Counted from the first letter of the stretch, positions 1 to 4,599 are shown. The stretch: DNA of 6,570 nucleotides from CAZPCT01 sp964585325 (GCA_964585325.1 CAZPCT010000030.1:1-6570); one strand, 5' to 3'. Notes: generated by a model from the sequence alone, not told the origin. Made by a program: numbers and translations.

Positions 1-890
1 TCGGCATCTGTAAAAAATGTTTTGGCGCGGACCTTGCTACCAACGAACTGATTGAAATGGGTCAGGCGGTGGGTATTATCACCGCACAGTCCATTGGTGA
101 GCCGGCAACGCAGCTTACTATGAGAACGTTCCACGTAGGTGGTGTGGCCGGTGTGGCAGACATCACCATGGGTCTTCCCCGCGTGGAAGAGATTTTTGAG
201 GCCAGAACACCCAAAGGAAAGGCGCTTATTTCAGAAGTGGGAGGCACTATAAAGGAAATAGTCAAAAAGGAGGATATGCAGCTTATCCGCATTGCGCTTG
301 AAAACACGGGGAAAAAGAAAGGGGACTCTGAAAAGGAATATGAAGTCCCGCACGGTACGGCAATCTTGGTGGAAGAGGGGGACCTGGTAGGACAGGGAAC
401 ACAGCTGACGGAAGGATCCAAAGACCTTAAAGAGATGGTCAAGCTGGCCGGGCCCGCGGAGACGGCGCGTTACATTCTTACAGAGACCAGCTCCATCTAT
501 TCAAACCAGGGCGCGCACATCAACGAGAAGTATCTTGAGGTGATTGCCCGGCAGATGTTCTCCCGTGTACGCATTACGGAAAGTGGTGATACGAATCTTT
601 TGCCCGGTGACGTGGTAGAAAAAGGCATTGTTGAGTTAGAGAACAGCAGACTTAAAAAGAGCCAGAAGAAAGCGGAATTTACCCAGCTTCTGTGGGGCAT
701 CACAAAGGTGGCGCTTACCACGCAGTCATTCCTCTCGTCCGCGTCGTTCCAGGAAACTACAAAGACGCTTACAGAGGCCGCTACACGTGGCAAGACGGAC
801 CACTTGGTGGGGCTCAAAGAGAACGTCATCATCGGCCGCTTAATCCCAGCAGGAACGGGATACAGAGGCGAGGTTACCTTAGAAGAATAG
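1..890 (+). CDS. rpoC: RNA polymerase subunit beta', C-terminal part
   Basis: This is the catalytic largest subunit of bacterial RNA polymerase. The 5' end lies outside the window. The frame begins at base 3 and gives 295 residues, so the gene starts well upstream. The opening GICKKCFG (C codons at 9 and 18) is the CxxC half of the second beta' zinc site. It is followed by the family signature AQSIGEP-TQLTMRTFH, which leads into the trigger loop, including the catalytic-loop His. Next comes GLPRVEEIFEARTPKG, and near the end SASFQETTKTLTEAA and GLKENVIIGRLIPAGTGY. The long lineage-specific insertion that Enterobacteria carry between FHxGG and DITxGLPRV is absent, which gives the compact form. 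The normally invariant Gly in GEPGTQ is Ala here (codon 105-107). The gene stops with TAG, and reading on would run straight into the terminator hairpin, so TAG is a real stop in this host. The family assignment is certain. Confidence 0.98.
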   Translation, partial: GICKKCFGADLATNELIEMGQAVGIITAQSIGEPATQLTMRTFHVGGVAGVADITMGLPRVEEIFEARTPKGKALISEVGGTIKEIVKKEDMQLIRIALENTGKKKGDSEKEYEVPHGTAILVEEGDLVGQGTQLTEGSKDLKEMVKLAGPAETARYILTETSSIYSNQGAHINEKYLEVIARQMFSRVRITESGDTNLLPGDVVEKGIVELENSRLKKSQKKAEFTQLLWGITKVALTTQSFLSSASFQETTKTLTEAATRGKTDHLVGLKENVIIGRLIPAGTGYRGEVTLEE

Positions 891-924
891 AGAACGAAAA
901 AGCCGCACCGTGCGGCGCGGCTGA

Positions 925-960
925 GGCGGCCCGGTCCCATACCGGGCCGCCTTTGCGTTT
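925..960 (+). terminator. Intrinsic terminator after rpoC
   Basis: A perfect 11-bp GC-rich stem (GGCGGCCCGGT, 925-935, with ACCGGGCCGCC, 941-951) has a 5-nt loop and is followed by TTTGCGTTT. It begins 35 bases after the rpoC stop. A second hairpin sits just upstream: GCCGCA (902-907) pairs with TGCGGC (911-916) around a 3-nt loop, and AGCCGC (901-906) can pair alternatively with GCGGCT (917-922). The pair would end the rpoB-rpoC transcript before the minus-strand genes that face it. The U-tract is interrupted by GCG, but the stem is very stable. The opposite strand lacks a T-run after the stem, so the hairpin probably works in the rpoC direction only. Confidence 0.85.
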
Positions 961-1015
961 GGAACGACATCCCGTTAGTGGCCGCACACTCAGGGTGTAC
1001 ATTGCCACCTAAGAG

Positions 1016-1053
1016 GGATCTTCCTTACTCCCTACCTCTTCCAAGGAAGATCC
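1016..1053. repeat. 11-bp inverted repeat across the end of the first minus-strand gene
   Basis: GGATCTTCCTT (1016-1026) and AAGGAAGATCC (1043-1053) are exact reverse complements separated by 16 bases. The stop codon of the minus-strand gene at 1025-1381 (TAA, 1027-1025) begins in the loop and continues into the stem. Read on the minus strand, the hairpin is followed by CTCTTAGG, which is only weakly U-rich. It could serve as a poor terminator or a 3'-end stabilising hairpin for the minus-strand operon, and it also marks the left edge of the island. Confidence 0.6.
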
Positions 1054-1381
1054 AGAGGTTCCGCGAACAGGATAGTGCATCGGAGCTCGGGCCCAACTGG
1101 GGCCCGTAGACGGAGGGGAGCACTCCCTTGCCGTCGCGCCAGAACTTCACGCGCGCGGGAACGTGGTGGATCCCCACGATCATCACGCCCCCAGCCACTG
1201 TCACTACGTAGTTCTCTGGGAGCAGTTTCCAGAGGATCTCACAGGGCTCTTGCCCGGTCAGGTCTTCCAGCTCCGTCTCGGTGGTCCCCAGAACGGCCTC
1301 CAGGCCGCTCCCGTCTTCCCGTTCCTGGATCAGGATCTCGCCATCTTCCGTGAAACGGATGAGACCCCTGTTGATTTTCAT
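1025..1381 (-). CDS. Hypothetical protein, 118 aa (third gene of minus-strand group)
   Basis: I do not recognise this protein. The ATG at 1381-1379 is preceded by GGAGGG (minus strand, 1390-1385) with a 3- to 4-nt gap, which supports this start. The N-terminal half is acidic, including EREDG (20-24) and ETELEDL (35-41). Residues 58-71 form a hydrophobic stretch followed by His-His (72-73) and a basic-aromatic patch RVKFW (77-81). The stretch is too short and Gly-rich for a convincing membrane helix and looks more like paired beta strands. No signal peptide is seen. The last about 15 residues are encoded across the 1016-1053 inverted repeat. The start lies 21 bases beyond the stop of the preceding gene and in the same frame, so the two are probably co-transcribed. 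It is the only gene of the island ending in TAA. The SD and frame make it likely real; its function is unknown. Confidence 0.7.
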   Translation of the reverse strand: MKINRGLIRFTEDGEILIQEREDGSGLEAVLGTTETELEDLTGQEPCEILWKLLPENYVVTVAGGVMIVGIHHVPARVKFWRDGKGVLPSVYGPQLGPSSDALSCSRNLWIFLGRGRE

Positions 1382-1402
1382 TGTCCCTCCCTGCCGTTTG
1401 GC

Positions 1403-1789
1403 CTACGTGACACTCTCCCGACTACTCACCGCGCGCACGTCAGCGGGCTCGACGAGCACCAAGACAACCAACATAGGGTCGAACACCCATGCCTTGTTGG
1501 TGACCTCGAATGTGACGCTCGGTAGCGCCTCGCCGGTGAGGCGCGTGATCGTTGCCTCCATCGTGTGAGCGGTTGTCACCCTTCGGTAGGCGCCTTCGGG
1601 GGCGTGCAACACCCACTCATCCGCGCTCATCAAGGACATGAGCACACGGCACTGCTGCTGTGTGGGATCGGGCGCACCTTCGCGCGCCTGGGTCGTGAAC
1701 CGGAGAGCGGGGGTGACCCCGTGAAGCTTGACGAGCTCGATCGTGGCGTCCTCGTGGGGAAAGAGGTCCACCGAACAGAGGGTGTGCAT
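1403..1789 (-). CDS. Hypothetical protein, 128 aa (second gene of minus-strand group)
   Basis: I do not recognise this protein. An ATG at 1810 would add seven residues, but the stretch between the two ATGs contains AAGGAGG (minus strand, 1804-1798) exactly 8 nt before the ATG at 1789. That makes 1789 the better start, giving MHTLCSVDLF. The protein alternates short hydrophobic runs with polar turns, suggesting a mostly beta fold. A strongly hydrophobic run MLVVLVLV (106-113) lies near the C-terminus and is too short for a membrane helix. There is one Cys at residue 5 and one at 47, with no metal-binding pattern. It follows the gene at 1844-2041 after 54 bases and precedes the gene at 1025-1381 by 21 bases, all in one reading frame, and it ends in TAG. 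The existence of the gene is well supported by its SD; its role is unknown. Confidence 0.72.
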   Translation of the reverse strand: MHTLCSVDLFPHEDATIELVKLHGVTPALRFTTQAREGAPDPTQQQCRVLMSLMSADEWVLHAPEGAYRRVTTAHTMEATITRLTGEALPSVTFEVTNKAWVFDPMLVVLVLVEPADVRAVSSRESVT

Positions 1790-1826
1790 AGTCCTTTCCT
1801 CCTTATCCATGACTTGTGCCTCTGGA

Positions 1827-1845
1827 AGTCGCAGCTGCTGCGACT
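1827..1845. repeat. 8-bp hairpin overlapping a stop codon
   Basis: AGTCGCAG (1827-1834) and CTGCGACT (1838-1845) are exact complements with a 3-nt loop. On the minus strand the stem includes two bases of the TAG that ends the gene at 1844-2041, and it lies about 38 bases before the start of the next gene. No U-run follows. It may be an intercistronic hairpin that affects reinitiation, readthrough or mRNA decay, or it may be chance. Confidence 0.4.
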
Positions 1846-2041
1846 ACTCGGCCTCGTCCAGCTTGCGCCGCAGTCCCTTACGGGTGGCGGGCGGGAGGTA
1901 GCGCACCAGCTCGTTCCACACGGTCTGGGCATCCTCAGCCCCTCCCATATGGTCGTCTGCCCTGCGCCTGAAAGAGACGGTGTTCGTCTCCATGTCCTCC
2001 ATCAGCGCGATGGGGATGATGTAACCTGTCTTTCCAGCCAT
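1844..2041 (-). CDS. Hypothetical small protein, 65 aa (first gene of minus-strand group)
   Basis: I do not recognise this protein. It is the promoter-proximal gene of the minus-strand group. The start at 2041 has a modest GAGG five bases upstream, weaker than its neighbours. The N-terminus is short and hydrophobic (GYIIPIALM, 6-14). It is followed by a basic patch FRRRADDH (24-31) and a helix-like C-terminal half with TVWNELVRYLP (40-50) and the basic run RKGLRRKL (54-61), then an acidic tail. A small, charged, soluble protein that might bind nucleic acid or a partner is consistent with this, but nothing proves it. The stop is TAG and sits in a hairpin (1827-1845). Length, a good upstream promoter and position in a co-directional group support a real gene. 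Confidence 0.62.
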   Translation of the reverse strand: MAGKTGYIIPIALMEDMETNTVSFRRRADDHMGGAEDAQTVWNELVRYLPPATRKGLRRKLDEAE

Positions 2042-2099
2042 GTGAGCCTCGCTGATGAAGGGAACGCATCAGAACAGAACCACTAGTGTACGGATTACT

Positions 2100-2129
2100 A
2101 TTACAGCATAGGAAGCGTGTAGAAGTCAA
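2100..2129 (-). promoter_or_regulatory. Putative sigma70 promoter for the minus-strand group
   Basis: On the minus strand TTGACT (2129-2124) and TGTAAT (2105-2100) match the -35 and -10 consensus at five of six positions each, with an 18-bp spacer. The transcript would begin near 2093, giving a leader of about 50 nt before the ATG at 2041. An 8-bp palindrome CACTAGTG (2081-2088) lies just downstream of the predicted start and could be an operator. The call rests on consensus match and position only. Confidence 0.55.
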
Positions 2130-2175
2130 AATGTGTTGGGGGCCGTCCCTTCTTGGCGGCTTAAAACTCTTAAAA

Positions 2176-2205
2176 TTGACCCGAGTGCCACAAAAGTGGT
2201 ACTTT
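2176..2205 (+). promoter_or_regulatory. Putative sigma70 promoter for the plus-strand group
   Basis: TTGACC (2176-2181) is a near-perfect -35. TACTTT (2200-2205) keeps the key T-A----T positions of a -10 at an 18-bp spacing. The 15 bases upstream contain TTAAAA twice (2161-2166 and 2170-2175) and resemble an UP element. Transcription would start near 2212, about 60 bases before the ATG at 2271. The spacer holds the inverted repeat 2184-2203, which suggests repressor control. Confidence 0.5.
2184..2203. repeat. Inverted repeat inside the plus-strand promoter (operator or terminator)
   Basis: AGTGCCAC (2184-2191) and GTGGTACT (2196-2203) pair around an AAAA loop with one G-U pair, and T's follow at 2204-2207. 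It fills the spacer between the -35 and -10 elements, a classic operator position. As RNA it also has the shape of a weak intrinsic terminator. Because no gene is read into it from the left, the operator reading is preferred. Confidence 0.45.
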
Positions 2206-2270
2206 TTAGTCCAAGTCATCGCGAGCTGTTCATTCCACATTTGTCCTCCACTTTTTCAAGGAGCACCACA

Positions 2271-2468
2271 ATGTCGATTTTCGATGTGGAGTATGTGAAG
2301 GTACCGGGTCTGAAAACCGAGTGTGACTACAACCGATACAATTCCGATCATGCAGGTGAGGCGACTCACCTAGCGTGCTACGACAGCCGTGAGGCTGCGT
2401 GCTGTAGCGACGACACCTGCAGGCAGTGGGCGCAAGACGTCGTGCTCGGCCGACTCGAAGAAGTGTAG
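2271..2468 (+). CDS. Hypothetical small Cys-rich protein, 65 aa (first gene of plus-strand group)
   Basis: I do not recognise this protein. The ATG at 2271 has AAGGAG at 2258-2263 with a 7-nt gap, so this start is preferred over the open frame extending upstream to 2133, which crosses the promoter. The protein is acidic and Tyr-rich at its N-terminus and has five Cys: 18, 36, 44, 45 and 50, the last three in CCSDDTC. His27 and His33 lie nearby. The Cys and His pattern could bind a metal such as zinc or form disulfides, but there is no signal peptide to send it outside the cytoplasm. It is first in a group with the genes at 2548 and 2926 and ends in TAG. Confidence 0.68.
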   Translation: MSIFDVEYVKVPGLKTECDYNRYNSDHAGEATHLACYDSREAACCSDDTCRQWAQDVVLGRLEEV

Positions 2469-2547
2469 ACGAAGACGAGTAGTAAGGCCGCATCTTCCAG
2501 TCCGTACGCCGGAGGTCGGTATCAAACCAGAAGGAGGACACGTAACA

Positions 2548-2838
2548 ATGACAGGCGCACTGATAGAAGCCATACGGTACTATCCCAACCTGATCCGCAT
2601 CGCCGTCAACGTCTACCCCTTCGACGATGAGTTCGTCAAGGCGTGCCACCGGTTCAAGGAGCATCGGAACCTGAAGAGAGACGACTTCACTGTGAGGGAC
2701 TTCACGTCCGTCGCGGAACAACCGCCACTGACCCGCCTCCTTTTCATGATGCCCGAGGACGAGAAGGAGCCGTTCATCCAGTTCCTGAAGCAGTACTGTG
2801 AAGACCACTCCCTGCGTCTCAATCTGGACGTAGACTAG
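2548..2838 (+). CDS. Hypothetical protein, 96 aa (second gene of plus-strand group)
   Basis: I do not recognise this protein. The ATG at 2548 has a full AAGGAGG at 2531-2537 with a 10-nt gap, so the longer open frame beginning at 2389, which overlaps the previous gene, is rejected. The sequence reads as a small alpha/beta protein: a helix-like start (ALIEAIRYY), a strand (LIRIAVNVYPF, 15-25), a charged helix (DDEFVKACHRFKEHRN), a second strand (TRLLFMMP), a helix (EKEPFIQFLKQYCEDH) and a short final strand (LRLNLDVD). It is charged, soluble and without an obvious catalytic motif. It starts 79 bases after the preceding stop and ends in TAG. The following 29 codons up to the next ATG are open in the same frame. 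The coding call is strong; the function is unknown. Confidence 0.72.
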   Translation: MTGALIEAIRYYPNLIRIAVNVYPFDDEFVKACHRFKEHRNLKRDDFTVRDFTSVAEQPPLTRLLFMMPEDEKEPFIQFLKQYCEDHSLRLNLDVD

Positions 2839-2925
2839 GAGCGAAGTGTCTCACGTGGCAATGATGCTTTCCGTCTCGTAAGTCCTGGATCGTCCACCAG
2901 AAAAACAGCGCAAAGAGGAGGAAGC

Positions 2926-3228
2926 ATGCGCAGAAAGAAGATCAGAATCACCGACGAGATTTCGCCCGATGTCGCTACCTGCGAACACTGTGGGGAGCAG
3001 ATCTTCTGGGACGAGGTGGCGTACGTGCACCGCAACGGCATGAGCCCGTGCGGCGTGAAGCTGGAAGCGGGCACGCCTGCGCAGATCGGAGGAGTTCCGG
3101 TGACGGTCAATCCCAAGATCGTCACGGACGACGCCGTCACTACCAACGCCGAGCCCACTACCTGGTACGAGGACGTGGATCCGGAGAGGTGGCCCTCCAC
3201 GAACGCCCGCGGGCTCTCGCACCACTAG
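2926..3228 (+). CDS. Small zinc-ribbon-like protein, 100 aa (third gene of plus-strand group)
   Basis: The start at 2926 has GAGGAGG four bases upstream (2915-2921). The N-terminus is very basic (MRRKKIR). Residues 19-42 hold a C-x2-C-x12-H-x6-C pattern (TCEHCGE..., His35, Cys42), the arrangement of a one-site zinc ribbon. From memory, similar short CxHCG...H...C proteins occur widely as hypothetical proteins in bacteria and phages; this is recollection, not a search. The C-terminal half is Pro- and Thr-rich, looks disordered and ends in His-His. A zinc-stabilised nucleic-acid or protein-binding role is plausible but unproven. It is the last gene of the plus-strand group, ends in TAG and is followed after three bases by a terminator. 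Confidence 0.75.
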   Translation: MRRKKIRITDEISPDVATCEHCGEQIFWDEVAYVHRNGMSPCGVKLEAGTPAQIGGVPVTVNPKIVTDDAVTTNAEPTTWYEDVDPERWPSTNARGLSHH

Positions 3229-3231
3229 TCC

Positions 3232-3270
3232 AGCCGCCGTGAGACGAGAGTCGCCCGGCGGCTCTCGTTT
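3232..3270 (+). terminator. Terminator closing the plus-strand group
   Basis: ACGAGAG (3244-3250) pairs with CTCTCGT (3262-3268) around an 11-nt loop and is followed by TT and ATACC. A competing stem pairs AGCCGCCG (3232-3239) with CGGCGGCT (3256-3263). It lies directly after the stop of the last gene of the island. The U-tract is short (three T's), so efficiency may be moderate. Confidence 0.65.
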
Positions 3271-3279
3271 ATACCAAAT

Positions 3280-3298
3280 AAGCCCTAAAAAGGCTTTT
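3280..3298 (+). terminator. Small back-up hairpin with T-run
   Basis: AAGCC (3280-3284) pairs with GGCTT (3292-3296) around a 7-nt A-rich loop, continuing into TT. The stem is only 5 bp, so on its own it would be weak. It could reinforce the terminator just upstream before the next promoter. Confidence 0.35.
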
Positions 3299-3299
3299 G

Positions 3300-3308
3300 T
3301 GCTATAAA
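3300..3308 (+). promoter_or_regulatory. Putative extended -10 promoter of the right-hand operon
   Basis: TGCTATAAA is an extended -10 element (TGn plus TATAAA, five of six matches). No good -35 is present at 17-18 bp, as is common for extended -10 promoters. The expected start is near 3315, about 34 bases before the ATG at 3349. It sits right after the two hairpins that end the island, where a promoter for the next operon is needed. Confidence 0.5.
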
Positions 3309-3348
3309 GAGGATATGAAAAAGGTGGTCGTAAAAGACTCAGAAATCC

Positions 3349-3816
3349 ATGATTATTTCTCACCACAATTTAAGAGAGATCAGGCAAAAGAATCCTAGAA
3401 AGATTATTGTATACGCAGGAGGCGTGTTTGACCTTCTCCATACGGGGCACGTTCGCTATCTTAAGCATCTTAAATCACTTGGTGATATTGTGGTGATTGC
3501 GGTCTCTAACGACGCTCGGGTTCGGCAGAAAAAAGGTAGGGGGAGGCCCGTCATTCCTGAACAACAGAGAGCAGAAATGGTGGATGCAGTTAGATTTGTG
3601 GATTATGTCTTTATTACTCCCAGGCAAGGAGATATGGGACGGTCCACCACGCTTGAACTGCCACTCACGCTCTCCCCAGATATTTTTGCCACAAACGAGC
3701 GCCGTTGGCTTAAAGAAAAAGACACGTTTACCAGTCACGGCATTAAACTTGTTATAGTTCCCTATCAGCGTGGAATTTCAACTACACGAATTGTTCGGAA
3801 AATCGCATTGAACTAA
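3349..3816 (+). CDS. Cytidylyltransferase-like nucleotidyltransferase (RfaE2/TagD type)
   Basis: A cytosolic nucleotidyltransferase that joins a nucleotide from CTP or ATP to a phosphorylated substrate and releases pyrophosphate. The sequence shows GGVFDLLHTGH (24-34) with the HxGH signature at 31-34 that binds the triphosphate, then the RPVIPEQQRAEM block (66-77) and a C-terminal RGISTTRIVRKI (141-152) that matches the family's ISTT motif. At 155 aa it is a complete single domain, the size of glycerol-3-phosphate cytidylyltransferases and of the separate heptose-1-phosphate adenylyltransferase domain. An in-frame TAA at 3331 and the lack of other ATGs fix the start at 3349. No SD is visible. 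The next gene follows after 30 bases. The nucleotide and acceptor cannot be told from sequence alone: glycerol-3-P, heptose-1-P or another sugar or polyol phosphate are all possible. Confidence 0.88.
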   Translation: MIISHHNLREIRQKNPRKIIVYAGGVFDLLHTGHVRYLKHLKSLGDIVVIAVSNDARVRQKKGRGRPVIPEQQRAEMVDAVRFVDYVFITPRQGDMGRSTTLELPLTLSPDIFATNERRWLKEKDTFTSHGIKLVIVPYQRGISTTRIVRKIALN

Positions 3817-3846
3817 CACTCAGATTTATGCTGTGTGTTACACACT

Positions 3847-4587
3847 ATGAAACTCAAAGATAAAATTACAATCGTTACTGGGGCGGCGTCGGGCATAGGG
3901 CGGGCTATTGCCGTGCGGTTTGCCCGTGAAGGCGCAGTGGTTGTGATTGCGGATGTGGACGAGGGTGGTGCGCAGGGGACACTGTCACAGATGTCTGGAG
4001 AAGGTGTTTTTATTAAAACAGACGTGCGCAGTGAAGCAGACGTTAAGAGGCTTGTAGAGCAGGCGGTAGAAAAATATGGCAGCTTGGACGTGGTGGTAAA
4101 CGCAGTGGGCATCTACCCGAAAGAAGGCGAGGCCGCAGGGATAGATGAAGAAACATACACAAATCTCATTGATACAAACTTTAAAAGTGTCTTTCTTGTG
4201 TCAAAACATACGCTTCCGCACCTCACACAAACAAAAGGAAACATCATAAACATCTCCTCATCACTAGGGATTGTGCCTGAGCCGAACTCGCCGCTCTATT
4301 GCGCGTCAAAGGCCGCCATTAATATGTTCACGCAATCTACAGCGTTCAAGTACGCGCCACGGGGTGTGCGGGTCAATGCTGTCTGCCCCGGCCCTATAGA
4401 CACGCCGCTTCTACAAAAAGCGTTCCCAACAAAAGAGGAGATGGCAGAGTACCTTGCGGAGGTTCCTATGTGTCGCGCGGGGACACCGGAAGAAGCGGCA
4501 AATGTTGTACTGTTCCTTGCCTCAAGCGAAGCTTCATATGTAACCGGCGGCCTCTACACGGTAGACGGCGGCGAGATACTGAGATAA
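3847..4587 (+). CDS. Classical SDR-family NAD(P)-dependent oxidoreductase
   Basis: A cytosolic Rossmann-fold dehydrogenase or reductase acting on a carbonyl/alcohol substrate. From the ATG at 3847 it is 246 aa, the normal length of classical SDRs. The cofactor motif TGAASGIG is at 11-18, and Asp36 at the end of the second strand predicts preference for NAD(H). DV (59-60) and NAVG (85-88, usually NNAG) follow. The catalytic set is complete: Asn111, Ser138, Tyr151 and Lys155. The C-terminus has VNAVCPGPIDTPL and YVTGGLYTVDGG. A GTG at 3835 would add four residues, but the ATG fits the family N-terminus better. There is no SD, and a GTGTG-TTA-CACAC inverted repeat (3833-3845) ends one base before the ATG. 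The next gene begins 12 bases after the stop. It resembles FabG and many sugar or polyol dehydrogenases; the substrate is unknown. Confidence 0.92.
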   Translation: MKLKDKITIVTGAASGIGRAIAVRFAREGAVVVIADVDEGGAQGTLSQMSGEGVFIKTDVRSEADVKRLVEQAVEKYGSLDVVVNAVGIYPKEGEAAGIDEETYTNLIDTNFKSVFLVSKHTLPHLTQTKGNIINISSSLGIVPEPNSPLYCASKAAINMFTQSTAFKYAPRGVRVNAVCPGPIDTPLLQKAFPTKEEMAEYLAEVPMCRAGTPEEAANVVLFLASSEASYVTGGLYTVDGGEILR

Positions 4588-4599
4588 AACCAAAAAACC

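Larger units (their letters stand above)
961..3270. other. Putative acquired island of six small unassigned genes
   Basis: The block between the rpoC terminator and the terminator at 3232-3270 contains only short genes (65 to 128 codons) in two divergent groups of three. Hand counts on single 60-base lines give about 75% GC at 1081, 65% at 1921, 55% at 2581 and 2761, and 63% at 3121. To the right, counts are 47% at 3421, 38% at 4201 and 42-43% at 5281 and 5461. Five of the six starts have GGAGG-type SDs and the sixth a weaker GAGG, while none of the genes at 3349, 3847, 4600, 5388 or 6306 has a clear one. Five of the six stop with TAG. No recombinase, transposase, tRNA or flanking direct repeat is visible, so the boundaries are set only by the terminators. 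Foreign origin is inferred from composition and signals. A chimeric assembly is an alternative, although each end falls cleanly between genes. Confidence 0.5.

Noticed and set aside
1088..1106. CGGGCCC/GGGCCCG inverted repeat with 5-nt loop
   Set aside because: It lies inside the coding part of the gene at 1025-1381, where it encodes a GPQLGP stretch, and has no T-run. Probably a by-product of Gly-Pro codons in GC-rich DNA.
1025..2041. One amber-recoded 338-aa protein as the main annotation
   Set aside because: Internal SDs at good spacing and the use of TAG as a real stop in rpoC favour three proteins. It is kept as a finding, not as a gene call.
1163..2086. Long plus-strand open frames at 1163-1525 and 1565-2086, opposite the minus-strand genes
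   Set aside because: They run antisense to three minus-strand genes that have proper SDs and spacing. GC-rich DNA leaves such shadow frames open, and the predicted proteins are low in typical protein character.
2133..2270. Upstream extension of the Cys-rich gene to 2133
   Set aside because: The frame crosses the promoter and inverted repeat and has no SD, while 2271 has AAGGAG at 7 nt.
2389..2547. N-terminal extension of the 96-aa gene to an ATG at 2389
   Set aside because: It would overlap the preceding gene for 80 bases in another frame, and a full AAGGAGG sits 10 bases before the ATG at 2548.
961..3270. CRISPR array, diversity-generating retroelement, toxin-antitoxin pair or transposon
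   Set aside because: There are no spaced direct repeats, no reverse transcriptase, no template/variable repeat, no recognisable toxin or antitoxin fold and no transposase. Two divergent small-gene groups alone are not enough for a toxin-antitoxin call.
3315..3398. 27-codon frame as an annotated gene or a frameshifted N-terminus of the nucleotidyltransferase
   Set aside because: The nucleotidyltransferase has a complete N-terminus from 3349 that matches the family, so no frameshift is needed. The short frame has no usable SD spacing and is listed only as an observation.
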